A DNA stretch of 64,000 nucleotides, taken from positions 388,138 to 452,137 of the forward strand of contig JBBECT010000005.1 of the NCBI GenBank assembly GCA_040881665.1. Direction: 5' to 3'. The DNA is from Actinomycetota bacterium (GTDB lineage: Bacteria; Actinomycetota; UBA4738; HRBIN12). Within the stretch, counting starts at the first letter, position 1. Every line of letters begins with the position of its first letter. Made by a program: the position numbers and the translations under genes. Positions 54,334 through 62,835 of the stretch are shown one piece after another. Under the pieces are notes generated by a model. It was not told the origin of the DNA. It made no database searches and was given only the letters and a program-made list of their open reading frames with translations.

Positions 54334-54339
54334 AGTGTA
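54334..54339 (-). promoter_or_regulatory. -10 box TACACT, leaderless start of mnmA
   Basis: On the minus strand TACACT ends six bases before the ATG at 54327. Confidence 0.5.
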
Positions 54340-54408
54340 GTCGCGCGTTGCGACCCGCCCTGCCCGGCGTTTCAGGCGTCGGCGGCACATCTGCCACCAT
54401 TGCCGGGC

Positions 54409-54447
54409 ATGGCCCCATCCACGCAGCCGGCGAGGCCCCAGCCGTGA
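54409..54447 (+). CDS. 12-codon leader frame upstream of pabBC
   Basis: ATG 54409 opens a short frame encoding MAPSTQPARPQP, whose TGA overlaps the pabBC GTG as GTGA. A CACCAT hexamer ends eight bases before the ATG, so it would be leaderless. Four of twelve residues are proline. It could couple translation to pabBC or act as an attenuator-type leader; there is no direct proof that it is translated. Confidence 0.4.
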   Translation: MAPSTQPARPQP

Positions 54448-56243
54448 TCGAAGCACGGTTCGACGACCTCGGTCCCACCCCTCGCTCGTTCCGCCTCGAG
54501 GAGCCCGTCGGTGTGATCGAAGCCCATCGGCCGGACGAGGTGAGGGACGCACTCGCCGCGGTCGAGGCCGCCACCGCGCGAGGGCTGTGGGCGGGAGGTT
54601 TCGTGAGCTATGAGGCGGCCCCAGGATTCGACCGCGCGCTCGTGGTGGCCTCGCGCCCTCCCGGCGACCCGTTCACCGAGCTTCCCCTGCTGTGGTTCGC
54701 CTTGTTCGACAGGGTCGAACCGACGGAGCTCCCGGAGGGCCCCGACGTCGACGAACCCGACGGGTCCGCGGACGCCCTCGGACAGACGTGGGTTCCGTCG
54801 ATCGATCGAGCACGCTTCGATGCGTCCGTGGGATCGATCCAGGAGCGGATCGAGGCGGGTGACACCTATCAGGTGAACTACACGCTGCGGCTACGCGCCG
54901 GACTCGCCGGCGACGAGCGTGGTCTGTACCGAGACCTGTGTCTCGCGCAGCGGGGAGCGTACGGTGCCTACCTGAACCTCGGCCGCTATCGCATCGTCTC
55001 CGCCTCTCCCGAGCTCTTCTTCCGGATCGAGGACGGACCCGAGGGCGAGCGGATCGTGACCCGTCCGATGAAGGGAACCGCCGCGCGCGGACGCTGGGCC
55101 GAAGAGGACCTCGAGGCGGCCTCGCGGCTCGGCGCATCGGCGAAGGACCGAGCCGAGAACGCGATGATCGTCGACCTGGTGCGCAACGATCTCGGCAGGA
55201 TCGCCCGGCCGGGCTCGGTCACGGTTCCCGACCTGTTCACCACCGAGCGGTACGAGACCGTGTGGCAGATGACCTCCAGGATCGAGGCCGACCTGGAACC
55301 GGGAACGAGCGTGACCGATGTGTTCGGTGCGCTGTTCCCGAGCGGATCGGTCACGGGTGCCCCGAAGATCGCCACGATGGAGCTGATCGCCACTCTCGAG
55401 GACTCGCCGCGGGGCGTGTACTGCGGAGCCGTCGGTCTGCTCGCACCGCCCGGGAGCCGCGAACCCCGGGCCGTGTTCAACGTCGCGATCCGGACCGTGA
55501 TGCTCGACACGCGGACCGGCACGGCGGAGTACGGGGTCGGAGGCGGGATCACCCACGATTCCCGCGCGGCGGCCGAGTACGACGAGGTCCTGGCAAAGGC
55601 ACGGGTCCTGGCGGTACGTCGCCCTCCCTTCGATCTGATCGAGACGATGCGCCGGCACCCCGGCGGCGGCGTCCACGGGTTCGAACGGCACCTCCGACGG
55701 CTGTCGTCCTCGGCCGCGTACTTCGGATTCGCGTTCGACGAGAGCCGTGTCCGCGAGGCGATCGAGGCGGCGACCGTCGGAGTGGACGAGGCAGTCCGCG
55801 TGCGGTTGCTCCTCGCCCGGGACGGAACCGTGACCACCGAATCGATGCCCATGGTTCCTCCGCGCACCGAGCCGGTCCGCATCGCGATCGACGACGTCGC
55901 GGTCCCCGTCGACGACGCGCTGCTGTTCCACAAGACCACCCGCCGTTCCCGCTTCGAGGAGGCCCGCGCCCGGCACCCCGAGGCCGAGGACGTTCTCCTG
56001 GTCAACGGTCGCGGGCAGATCACCGAGTCGACGATCGCGAACGTCGCCGTGCGGATCGACGGGATCTGGTACACACCCCCGCTCGGAGCCGGATGCCTGC
56101 CCGGAACGCGCCGGTCCGAGCTGCTCGAGGACGGCACACTGCACGAGCGAGCGATCATGGTCGACGAAGCGCGCGGTGCTCAGGAGATCGCGCTGATCAA
56201 CGCGACGCGGGGATGGAGACCTGCCGTCCTTATCGACGCGTGA
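54444..56243 (+). CDS. pabBC: Fused aminodeoxychorismate synthase component I and aminodeoxychorismate lyase
   Basis: Makes p-aminobenzoate for folate. From GTG 54444 (GAGG eight bases upstream) the 599 residues consist of a PabB part (about 1-380: GDTYQVNYTLRL, RPMKGTAARG, IVDLVRNDLGR, ALFPSGSVTGAPK, YGVGGGITHDS) and a fold-type-IV PabC part (about 390-599: HKTTRRSRFEEA, LLVNGRGQITESTIANV, GCLPGTRR). The PabA glutaminase partner is not in the window. The fused gene may also be annotated as anthranilate-like, but the PabC domain settles it. Confidence 0.94.
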   Translation: MIEARFDDLGPTPRSFRLEEPVGVIEAHRPDEVRDALAAVEAATARGLWAGGFVSYEAAPGFDRALVVASRPPGDPFTELPLLWFALFDRVEPTELPEGPDVDEPDGSADALGQTWVPSIDRARFDASVGSIQERIEAGDTYQVNYTLRLRAGLAGDERGLYRDLCLAQRGAYGAYLNLGRYRIVSASPELFFRIEDGPEGERIVTRPMKGTAARGRWAEEDLEAASRLGASAKDRAENAMIVDLVRNDLGRIARPGSVTVPDLFTTERYETVWQMTSRIEADLEPGTSVTDVFGALFPSGSVTGAPKIATMELIATLEDSPRGVYCGAVGLLAPPGSREPRAVFNVAIRTVMLDTRTGTAEYGVGGGITHDSRAAAEYDEVLAKARVLAVRRPPFDLIETMRRHPGGGVHGFERHLRRLSSSAAYFGFAFDESRVREAIEAATVGVDEAVRVRLLLARDGTVTTESMPMVPPRTEPVRIAIDDVAVPVDDALLFHKTTRRSRFEEARARHPEAEDVLLVNGRGQITESTIANVAVRIDGIWYTPPLGAGCLPGTRRSELLEDGTLHERAIMVDEARGAQEIALINATRGWRPAVLIDA

Positions 56244-56279
56244 GTTCGCCTCGAGCGCGAACTGCGCACCGCAGGGGCG

Positions 56280-56471
56280 TCAGTCGGCGTCCTTCCCGCG
56301 GGGCGCGGCCGGCGGTGACGGAGGCGGGAACTCGTACGGATGGGTCCGCTCGTCGTCGAGCGGGCAGTCACATAGCGGGCAGCGCGGAGGCTCCTGGTAC
56401 ACGAGCACGGTTCGCTCGCAGTACGGACACTCCGCCTCTCGCATCGAGGGGTCGTCTGTGCTGTTCGGCAT
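56280..56471 (-). CDS. Small zinc-ribbon protein
   Basis: 63 residues from ATG 56471: a zinc ribbon CPYCERTV...CPLCDCP (two CxxC pairs) followed by a Pro-rich tail (FPPPSPPAAPRGK). No known family. The start could also be the internal Met at MREAEC. It faces pabBC tail to tail. Confidence 0.6.
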   Translation of the reverse strand: MPNSTDDPSMREAECPYCERTVLVYQEPPRCPLCDCPLDDERTHPYEFPPPSPPAAPRGKDAD

Positions 56472-56655
56472 CCGGTTGGGAACGCCCCGGGGGGAGCGAT
56501 CCCTACAGTTGTCGGTCGACCGGGTGCTCGGCTTTACCGTTCGGGTGACCGACGCCTCCCCCACGGGAACCGATCAGGGTGATGCGGCCGATGCGGGACT
56601 GGCCACCTCGCACCCGCTCCCCCCTCGCACCGTGCGACATCACCCACGAACACGC

Positions 56656-56688
56656 GAACCCTCTCCGGCCCCGAGCCGGAGAGGGTTC
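56656..56688 (-). terminator. Strong hairpin downstream of small zinc-binding gene
   Basis: A perfect 14-base-pair stem (GAACCCTCTCCGGC / GCCGGAGAGGGTTC) with loop CCCGA lies 30 bases after the stop at 56719. There is no U-tract on either side, so it fits the I-shaped terminators of actinomycetes. The remaining 56472-56655 holds no gene I can support. Confidence 0.7.
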
Positions 56689-56718
56689 GGACGGATCTGT
56701 CTGGGGAGAGGGCTGGGT

Positions 56719-56922
56719 TCAGGCCGCCTCGGCCTTGCGTCGCCGCTTGCCTCGGGGGACGTAGCTGTGCACGGGTTCGTGCTGCCAGCAGAATTCCCAC
56801 TTGTTGTAGATCGAGAGCTTCGTGACGCATCCATCGGCGGCGCACTCGCGTCCTGCCTGGTAGGTGCGGTTGGGCTTGTTCAGCTGCCGGACCCTCGCTC
56901 CTCTGTAGCTCTGTTCGGCCAC
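56719..56922 (-). CDS. Small zinc-finger-like protein, unknown function
   Basis: 67 residues from GTG 56922, which has GGGAGG seven bases upstream. RECAADGCVTKLSIYNKWEF with following CWQH gives a C-x4-C-x11-C-x2-H pattern, compatible with one zinc-binding treble clef. The ends are basic (SYRGARVRQLNKPNR, PRGKRRRKAEAA), suggesting nucleic acid or ribosome contact. Its own strong binding site and terminator mark a well-expressed single gene. Confidence 0.75.
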   Translation of the reverse strand: MAEQSYRGARVRQLNKPNRTYQAGRECAADGCVTKLSIYNKWEFCWQHEPVHSYVPRGKRRRKAEAA

Positions 56923-57084
56923 GTCGGTTCCTCCCTTTGGTGACGAGCCTCGGGTATGTGCCATTGCTACCCACGCTGCAGCCTCGTCAAGCATTCGAAC
57001 CGTCGGAAGGGTCGGTTCATTCCCCGTCACGGGGGATCGAACGGGGGCCGCCGGAACCGGGATCCCGAGGGGCGGAGCGGCCGA

Positions 57085-57579
57085 TCAGGCCTGGTCGTCG
57101 CCGATCCGGCGTTCGAGGGCATCGGTCGAGGACGTGAGCTGCACCACCCGCGGCGTGAACCCGAGCTGCTCCCAGAACGTCATCGATCCTTCGTTCGGAG
57201 AGAAGGTCTTCAGGGTCACCCACGGGACGTTCCGCGCGGCAGCGAACCGCGTGGCCTCGCGCACGAGCGCTCGGCCCACACCCCTGCCTCGGTGGCCCGC
57301 GCGCACGACCACCCCCGAGAGCTCGAGCGCGCGCTCGTCGGAGAAACGCGAGGGGACGTTCACCTCGCCGTAGGCCATGCCCACGACTTCGCCGTCGTGC
57401 TCGGCCACCAGCACGACCTCGTCCGGCCTTCCCATCGCCGCTCGGTACTTGGCACCGACCTGATCGTAGAAGCCCGGGCGCGGGGTGAACACCCGCCAGT
57501 CACGCTGCATCGAGTCCAGCTCCTGGAACAATGCGACGAGCGACGGAACGTCGGGCGGCGTCGCCTGGCGAACCTGCAT
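57085..57579 (-). CDS. GNAT-family N-acetyltransferase
   Basis: 164 residues. The acetyl-CoA pyrophosphate loop is VVVRAGHRGRGVGRALVREA, followed by NVPWVTLKTFSPNEGSMTFWEQLGF. The acceptor is unknown. It is preceded by GGAGAGGGG. It follows the enoyl-CoA hydratase by 77 bases on the same strand. Confidence 0.9.
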   Translation of the reverse strand: MQVRQATPPDVPSLVALFQELDSMQRDWRVFTPRPGFYDQVGAKYRAAMGRPDEVVLVAEHDGEVVGMAYGEVNVPSRFSDERALELSGVVVRAGHRGRGVGRALVREATRFAAARNVPWVTLKTFSPNEGSMTFWEQLGFTPRVVQLTSSTDALERRIGDDQA

Positions 57580-57656
57580 CCAGATGCCCCTCTCCTTGCC
57601 TCTCGCACGCCGACCTCTGGGGAGATCCCCACGATCGCTGCGGTCCCCCGGGCCGG

Positions 57657-58424
57657 TCAGCTCCCCTGGAACCGAGGGTCGCGCTTGTCCAGGAACGCGC
57701 GCATCCCCTCTCGTTGGTCGCCCGTCGCGAACAATCCGATGAAGGCCTCACGTTCGGCCGCCAGGCGCCGGGACGCCTCCGGGTCGGCGGCGACAGAGCC
57801 CTTGATCGCCGCGATCGCCTGCCGGGGTCCCTCGGCGAGCCGTCGAGCACGTTCGACCGCGGCCTGATAGGTCCGGGTGGGAGACACGACCTCGCTCACC
57901 AGGCCGATCGAGAGCGCTTCGGCCGCGTCGACGCGACGGCCCGAGAGCATGAGGTCGGTCGCCCGCGCGACCCCAACGACCCGCGGCAGCCGCACCGTGC
58001 CTCCCGCCCCGGGCATCACGCCGATCAGCACCTCGGGCTGGCCGAACATCGCGTCGCTCGCCGCGATCCGAAGGTCACACGCCAGAGCGATCTCGCATCC
58101 TCCACCCAGGGCGAACCCGTTCACCGAGGCGATCGTTACGACGGCCGACGCCTCGAGGCGGATCAGTGCGTCGCCAAGCGCCGAGACGACGGGACGAACG
58201 CCGTCGGGGTCCAGCGATGCCATCGACTTGATGTCCGCGCCCGCTGCGAACAGGCTCGGACCACCCCAGACGACGATCGCTCCTACGTCCGCGTGTGCGC
58301 CAGCCTCGCGAACCGCCTCGTCGAGCTCCCTGCCGACCTGTTCGTCGATCGCGTTCGCGGGAGGCCGATCGAGTCGGATCGTCCCGACCCCCCGGTCGAC
58401 TTCCAGGTGCACGTACTCCCCCAC
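57657..58424 (-). CDS. Enoyl-CoA hydratase/isomerase family protein
   Basis: 255-residue crotonase-fold enzyme: oxyanion-hole segments AAGADIKSM and NGFALGGGCEIAL, catalytic Glu region FGQPEVLIGVMPGAGGT with the second Glu/Gly pair. Probably hydrates trans-2-enoyl-CoA in beta-oxidation of fatty or branched-chain acyl groups. It starts 11 bases after the NmrA-like gene, so both share a transcript. Confidence 0.93.
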   Translation of the reverse strand: MGEYVHLEVDRGVGTIRLDRPPANAIDEQVGRELDEAVREAGAHADVGAIVVWGGPSLFAAGADIKSMASLDPDGVRPVVSALGDALIRLEASAVVTIASVNGFALGGGCEIALACDLRIAASDAMFGQPEVLIGVMPGAGGTVRLPRVVGVARATDLMLSGRRVDAAEALSIGLVSEVVSPTRTYQAAVERARRLAEGPRQAIAAIKGSVAADPEASRRLAAEREAFIGLFATGDQREGMRAFLDKRDPRFQGS

Positions 58425-58435
58425 GGACGCAGAGC

Positions 58436-59323
58436 CTACCCCGCGTGGGGGCCGATGTGGGAGGCCACCCGCGCGAGCCCCTCCCGCAACGGCGTCATCG
58501 CGATCCCCAGCAGTTCGGCGGCATCCCGGAGTCGCGGGTCGGGCACCACCGGAGCGGCCAGGAGCTCGAGCGCGGCGGGAGCGACCGGGCGGCCGAGGAG
58601 GTCGGACAAGGTGGTGCGGGCCTGCATCGGGTCGAGTGAGCGCACGTCCGGCCGGCCCGAGATCATCCTCCCCAGCTCCGCGGCCGTGACGCGGTGGGGA
58701 CCGGACAGGGTCAGCGGCCCCTCGACCGGCGTCTGCCGGTCGTCCATCGCCGCCAAGGCCGCTGCGACGTCATCGACGAACACGGGAGTGACCGGTCGTG
58801 ACGGCTCACCCACGATCGCGGGTGGGTCGAGCTCGGCCAGGAGCACCGTCGCCGTGAACCAGAATCCGCCGGGCCCGTAGATCGGCGCCGTTCGGAGCAC
58901 CGAGTACTCCAACCCCGACGTCGCCACGAGGTGTTCGGCTCGTCCCTTCGCCCGGAGGAACGGATTGGGGGATTCGGGGGCGGCGCCGAACGCCGAGAGC
59001 AGCAGGATCCGGCGAACGCCGACCCTCGTGGCGACCTGCACCACACGCTCGGCGGATGCCCGGCTCGAGGCATCGTAGGCGTGCTCATCGGGCTCGTTGA
59101 CCCCTCCCACCAGGTGACACACCGTTTCGGAACCGCGCAGCACGGCCTCGAGGGTCGCGACGTCGTCGAGCTCGCCGACGGCCACTTTCGCCCCCGCGGC
59201 CCGCGCGGCATCAACGGCCTCGGGCCGGCGCACGAGGGCCTTCACGGACGGGTCACGAGCGGCCACGCTCGCCACCACGGCCGGGCCCACCACCCCCGAT
59301 GCCCCCACCACCGCAACGCTCAT
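58436..59323 (-). CDS. NAD(P)-binding NmrA/SDR-a5-like protein
   Basis: 295 residues with an N-terminal Rossmann motif AVVGASGVVGPAVVASV and DDVATLEAVLRGSETVCHLVGG, typical of atypical SDRs that lack the YxxxK catalytic pair. It ends with a helical domain (MTPLREGLARVASHIGPHAG). Role unknown (redox sensor or quinone-type reductase are common guesses). TACCAT at 59337-59332 (minus strand) lies eight bases before the ATG; this promoter is divergent from that of the Fur-family gene. Confidence 0.87.
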   Translation of the reverse strand: MSVAVVGASGVVGPAVVASVAARDPSVKALVRRPEAVDAARAAGAKVAVGELDDVATLEAVLRGSETVCHLVGGVNEPDEHAYDASSRASAERVVQVATRVGVRRILLLSAFGAAPESPNPFLRAKGRAEHLVATSGLEYSVLRTAPIYGPGGFWFTATVLLAELDPPAIVGEPSRPVTPVFVDDVAAALAAMDDRQTPVEGPLTLSGPHRVTAAELGRMISGRPDVRSLDPMQARTTLSDLLGRPVAPAALELLAAPVVPDPRLRDAAELLGIAMTPLREGLARVASHIGPHAG

Positions 59324-59331
59324 CGCGGCAG

Positions 59332-59337
59332 ATGGTA
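59332..59337 (-). promoter_or_regulatory. -10 box TACCAT, leaderless start of NmrA-like gene
   Basis: On the minus strand TACCAT ends eight bases before the ATG at 59323. Confidence 0.45.
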
Positions 59338-59385
59338 CGCGCGCCCGGAGCCCGTCCCGCGGATCCCTCGCATCTGCGGGAAGCA

Positions 59386-59399
59386 CTTGCAGATGCAAG
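59386..59399. promoter_or_regulatory. Palindromic operator CTTGCAGATGCAAG upstream of the Fur-family gene
   Basis: A palindrome with 6-base arms (CTTGCA-GA-TGCAAG). Its left arm sits where the -35 should be, 16 bases before TAGCAT (59408-59413), and the ATG follows after seven more bases. Binding would therefore repress the gene itself. The same core is found before cbiM. An additional outer repeat GCATCTGC (59370-59377) pairs with GCAGATGC inside the site. Confidence 0.65.
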
Positions 59400-59407
59400 G
59401 GCGCTGG

Positions 59408-59413
59408 TAGCAT
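59408..59413 (+). promoter_or_regulatory. -10 box TAGCAT, leaderless start of the Fur-family gene
   Basis: TAGCAT ends seven bases before the ATG at 59421; no ribosome binding site, so the mRNA probably begins at the start codon. Confidence 0.5.
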
Positions 59414-59420
59414 CGCCGCC

Positions 59421-59882
59421 ATGGCCACGACCACGATGCCGCCCGGAGACGTGATGGACCTGCTGCGCAGCCGCGGACTCCGCATGACCCCCCAGCGCCG
59501 CGCGATCGTCGCCGAGGTGATGCGTACCCAGGGCCACATCTCACCGACCGCGATCGCCCGGAAGGTCCAGGGCGAGATGCCCGGCGTCAACGCCTCGACC
59601 GTCTACCGGACACTGTCGCTGCTCGAGGAGATCGGCGTGCTGTCGCATTCCCACCTCGAGAGCGGAGCCGAGTACCACCGCGCCGAGGAAGCCGAGCATG
59701 TGCATCTGACGTGCTCGAGGTGCGGTGCCGAGGACGACCTCTCGATCGACGAGGCCCGCGCCCTCCACGAGGTGATCGAGCGCCACCACGGGTTCTCACC
59801 CGACCTGACGCACTTCGCGATCAGCGGACTGTGCGCCACCTGCCGCACCCGCTCCCAAGAGCGAGCGGCGGCGGGCGCCTGA
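59421..59882 (+). CDS. Fur-family metal-responsive transcription regulator
   Basis: 153 residues with a winged helix (LRMTPQRRAIVAEV, ASTVYRTLSLLEEIGVL), the regulatory-metal residues in EHVHLTCSRCG, and structural zinc cysteines CSRC and CATC. Family members sense Fe, Zn, Ni or Mn. Its own palindrome TTGCAGATGCAA recurs 4.2 kb away in front of cbiM, so a cobalt/nickel role (Nur-like) is the most economical reading; Streptomyces Nur sites are TTGCAA-N5-TTGCAA, similar half-sites with a longer spacer. Zn (Zur) cannot be excluded. Confidence 0.93.
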   Translation: MATTTMPPGDVMDLLRSRGLRMTPQRRAIVAEVMRTQGHISPTAIARKVQGEMPGVNASTVYRTLSLLEEIGVLSHSHLESGAEYHRAEEAEHVHLTCSRCGAEDDLSIDEARALHEVIERHHGFSPDLTHFAISGLCATCRTRSQERAAAGA

Positions 59883-59891
59883 CCCGCGTCG

Positions 59892-60812
59892 TTACGGGGC
59901 CGGCGGGGTCGCGATCCGGCTGTCGGCCCAGGGCGTGCTGGTCAGCTGCTTCTTGTGCTTGCCCTTCTGCACGTCCATCGCGAACAGTTGCACCCGGCCC
60001 TCGGAGAGCCCCTCGAACACGACCCGGTGACCCCCGGGCGAGAACCGTCCGAAGATCTCGTCACGCGAGGTGTTGTCGACGATCTTCTGATCGAGCCCCT
60101 GCGGCGAGACCGTGTAGAGATGCGCCTTGCCGTCCTTCTCCTTGATGAAGAGGATCCGCGAGCCGTCGGGGGACCAGTCGCAACCCGTCTCGGCTGCCGG
60201 CGCGGCGACGATCGGACGCCGGTTCTTGCCGTTGGGTTCACTGACGAACACGTCGCTCTCGGTCGGCGTAACGCGAGTGAACATGATCTGGGTACCACCC
60301 GGGCTGAAGACCGGGTAGCGCTCGTCGACGCTGTTGTTCGTCACGCGCCGCTGCTGCTTCCCATCGACGCGGATCGTGAACAGCTCCGAGCCCTTCGGAA
60401 GATCGCGTGCGAAGATCAACCGGCCGCTGCTGGGTCCCCAGGCCGGCCACAGCTCGTCGTGTGGTGTGTTCGTGATGCGCTTCGGCTTCGAGCCATCGGC
60501 GTTCGACACGAACAGCTCGAGGTTGCCTTCCTTGCGAGCGACGTACGCGAGCTTCTTGCGACTCGGTGACAGCCGTCCCGCATACGCGGCCGGAGGCTTG
60601 CCATCGGTGATGTTCGTCCGCTTCTTCCCCTCGAAGTTGACCGTGAAGATGTCGGAGACCTCTCGGCCTTCCCTCATCGCGATCCTCGAATACGGCACCT
60701 TGTTCGGTTCGCGCGGATAGGTCGCACCCGCCGGAGCGGCGGCGGCGATCAGCCCCGTCACGAGGATGCCACCGAGAACGGCCCTGCGGAGGAACGGTCT
60801 GCCCACGTGCAT
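59892..60812 (-). CDS. Secreted TolB-like beta-propeller protein
   Basis: 306 residues: signal peptide (residues 7-30, cleavage near AGATYP), then six or so repeats of the WD40-like/TolB pattern with a conserved S-P-x-G/D-x-K/R core (RLSPSRKKLAYVA, VFSPGGTQIMFT, DWSPDGSRILFI, RFSPGGHRVVFEG). No catalytic motif. It lies downstream of cbiO on the same strand, 124 bases apart, and its end faces the Fur-family gene. A link to metal uptake is not shown. Confidence 0.87.
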   Translation of the reverse strand: MHVGRPFLRRAVLGGILVTGLIAAAAPAGATYPREPNKVPYSRIAMREGREVSDIFTVNFEGKKRTNITDGKPPAAYAGRLSPSRKKLAYVARKEGNLELFVSNADGSKPKRITNTPHDELWPAWGPSSGRLIFARDLPKGSELFTIRVDGKQQRRVTNNSVDERYPVFSPGGTQIMFTRVTPTESDVFVSEPNGKNRRPIVAAPAAETGCDWSPDGSRILFIKEKDGKAHLYTVSPQGLDQKIVDNTSRDEIFGRFSPGGHRVVFEGLSEGRVQLFAMDVQKGKHKKQLTSTPWADSRIATPPAP

Positions 60813-60936
60813 CACAGCACCTTCCAGAACTCTGCGGACCGGGCTGCCCCGGCCGGGTTTCGCTCTTCGGGAACGATACCTTCCGGCGCGCGGAAGCGCC
60901 AGCGGACGAAGGGCTGATGCGCGTCGCGGCACGCGC

Positions 60937-61710
60937 TCAGGACGAGCGCGGGATCCCACCGAGGCGATCGGAAACCGACGAGGGAACGAAACCGAACGGC
61001 AGCTCCAGGCGGTTGGCCGCCATGAGGGCCTCGTCGCCCAGGATGTCGATCGTGCTGCCGTCGGCCACGATCCGCCCGGCGTTCATCACGACCGACCGAG
61101 GACAGAGCTCGAGCGCGTATGGCAGGTCGTGGGTCACCATGAGCATCGTGATCCCGAGCGACAAAAGGATGTCCGCGAGCTCGCGCCTGCCGGCCGGGTC
61201 CAGGTTCGAGGACGGCTCGTCGAGCACGAGGATCTCCGGGCGCATCGCGAGGACAGTGGCGACCGCCACGCGACGTCGCTGTCCGAAGCTGAGGTGGTGG
61301 GGGGCACGATCCACATGTTCTTCCATCCCGACCGCAGCCAGGGCCTCGAGGACGCGTTCCTGGAGATCGTCGCCGCGCAGTCCCAGGTTCGCCGGACCGA
61401 AGGCGACGTCCTCCCGGACGGTCGGCATGAAGAGCTGATCGTCCGGATCCTGGAACACGATCCCGACGCGCCGACGGATCTCCACCAGGTGTTCGCGCTC
61501 CACGGAGAGCCCTCCGACCTCGACGCGGCCCGCCTGGGTCGCGTGCACGCCGTTGAGATGGAGCACCAGCGTGGTCTTGCCCGCACCGTTGGGACCGAGC
61601 ACGGCGACGCGTTCCCCCGCATCGACGTGCAGGTCGACGCCGAACAGAGCCTGGTGCCCGTCCGGGTAGGCGAAAGCGAGTCCGGACACCTCGAGTGCGG
61701 CGGCGGTCAT
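60937..61710 (-). CDS. cbiO: Cobalt/nickel ECF transporter ATPase CbiO
   Basis: ATPase of the energy-coupling-factor metal transporter. The 257 residues have Walker A GPNGAGKTT, Q-loop FQDPDDQLF, signature LSFGQRRRVAVA (an atypical LSFGQ typical of CbiO), Walker B ILVLDEPSSNLDP and the switch His in MVTHD. ATG 61710 overlaps the cbiQ stop (ATGA). Confidence 0.96.
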   Translation of the reverse strand: MTAAALEVSGLAFAYPDGHQALFGVDLHVDAGERVAVLGPNGAGKTTLVLHLNGVHATQAGRVEVGGLSVEREHLVEIRRRVGIVFQDPDDQLFMPTVREDVAFGPANLGLRGDDLQERVLEALAAVGMEEHVDRAPHHLSFGQRRRVAVATVLAMRPEILVLDEPSSNLDPAGRRELADILLSLGITMLMVTHDLPYALELCPRSVVMNAGRIVADGSTIDILGDEALMAANRLELPFGFVPSSVSDRLGGIPRSS

Positions 61711-62474
61711 CGGGTCCCCCACCAGGCGACGAGGGCAACGAGAGCGGCCATCCCGGGCAGGCTCAACGACACGACCCAGGCGGACGTGTTCGCACCGTCC
61801 GCCCGGCCGCCGGGCATCGACCCCGTGTATCCGCGCGAGAGCATCGCGAGGTACACACGCTCCCCGCGCTCGTACGAACGGATGAACAGGGTGCCCGCGG
61901 ACGACGCGACGGCCCGCGCCTGCCAGATCCATCGCCCACGGAACCCGCGCGATTCACGGGCGACGCGCATCCTGCGCATCTCGTCGCTGATCACGTCCCC
62001 GTAGCGGATCATGAACGACGCGATCGAGGTGAACGCGCGCGGAACGTGGAGCCGGTCGAACCCTCGGAGGAACTCCGGCATCGTCGTGGTCGACGCCACG
62101 ACGATCGAGATACCGAGCCCCAGCGTCGCCTTCGCGGTGATGTTCCACAGCCCCCACAAGCCCTCCACCGAGAGGGACATCCCCGCGACGTCGACGCGCT
62201 CGCCTTGTCCCACCAGTGGCAGGAACAGTGCGAACGCGATGAACGGCAGCTCGAACGCCAACCGCCGCAGCACGAACGTCACCGGGAGGCGAGCAACCGC
62301 CATCAGAGCGACCACCGCCACCGCGTACAGACCGAACGCCCAGAACGCCTCGCGCGGTGTGGCGACGACCGCGACCACGAACAGGAACTGCGCGGCGAGC
62401 TTGCACTCGGGCGGGAGTCGGTGAAGCGGGGTGTGCCCGTGGACGTAGAGCGCGTGGGTGTGCGCTCCGCTCAT
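61707..62474 (-). CDS. cbiQ: Cobalt/nickel ECF transporter transmembrane component CbiQ
   Basis: T-component joining the substrate-binding CbiM/N to CbiO. The 255 residues have about five to six membrane helices and the two coupling-helix motifs ARESRGF and SRGYTG (A-R-G-like motifs) that contact the ATPase. It lies 14 bases after the PDGLE protein gene. Confidence 0.93.
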   Translation of the reverse strand: MSGAHTHALYVHGHTPLHRLPPECKLAAQFLFVVAVVATPREAFWAFGLYAVAVVALMAVARLPVTFVLRRLAFELPFIAFALFLPLVGQGERVDVAGMSLSVEGLWGLWNITAKATLGLGISIVVASTTTMPEFLRGFDRLHVPRAFTSIASFMIRYGDVISDEMRRMRVARESRGFRGRWIWQARAVASSAGTLFIRSYERGERVYLAMLSRGYTGSMPGGRADGANTSAWVVSLSLPGMAALVALVAWWGTR

Positions 62475-62488
62475 CCGAACCTCCTCAC

Positions 62489-62833
62489 CTATACGGTCGG
62501 AGCGCGCGACGGCGGAGGGAGATCGCCCCGACGACCGCGGATCGCGCGCAGGGTCCCGAACAGCAGCAACCCGACACCGAACGTGATCGCCACACCGATG
62601 ATCCCGGACAGGCCTGTGCTCAGCGACTCGTCCTCGACGCCCTCGACGGCGTAGTCCGCGAGCGGCCCCTCCCCTCGGTCGTGCTCCTCGGCGGTATCGT
62701 CGAAGCCCTCGTCGATCGCGACCTTCTCGAGCCCGTCGGGAGACCCGCTGGCGCGCGGGCTCACGAAGAACGCCAGTCCGAGGGCGACGAGCACACCACC
62801 CGCGACGAACAGCGCCAGGTTCTTGCGATCCAT
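62489..62833 (-). CDS. cbiN: CbiN-like PDGLE-domain membrane protein
   Basis: 114 residues with two membrane helices (about 6-24 and 74-96) and the extracytoplasmic loop SPRASGSPDGLEKVAIDEGF, the PDGLE signature of the accessory component that replaces classical CbiN or NikN. It helps CbiM load metal. It starts two bases after the cbiM stop. Confidence 0.9.
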   Translation of the reverse strand: MDRKNLALFVAGGVLVALGLAFFVSPRASGSPDGLEKVAIDEGFDDTAEEHDRGEGPLADYAVEGVEDESLSTGLSGIIGVAITFGVGLLLFGTLRAIRGRRGDLPPPSRAPTV

Positions 62834-62835
62834 GG

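Noticed and set aside
60813-60936. Short frame between cbiO and the TolB-like gene ending in AEFWKVL
   Set aside because: No independent start or ribosome binding site; the frame runs back antiphase through cbiO.
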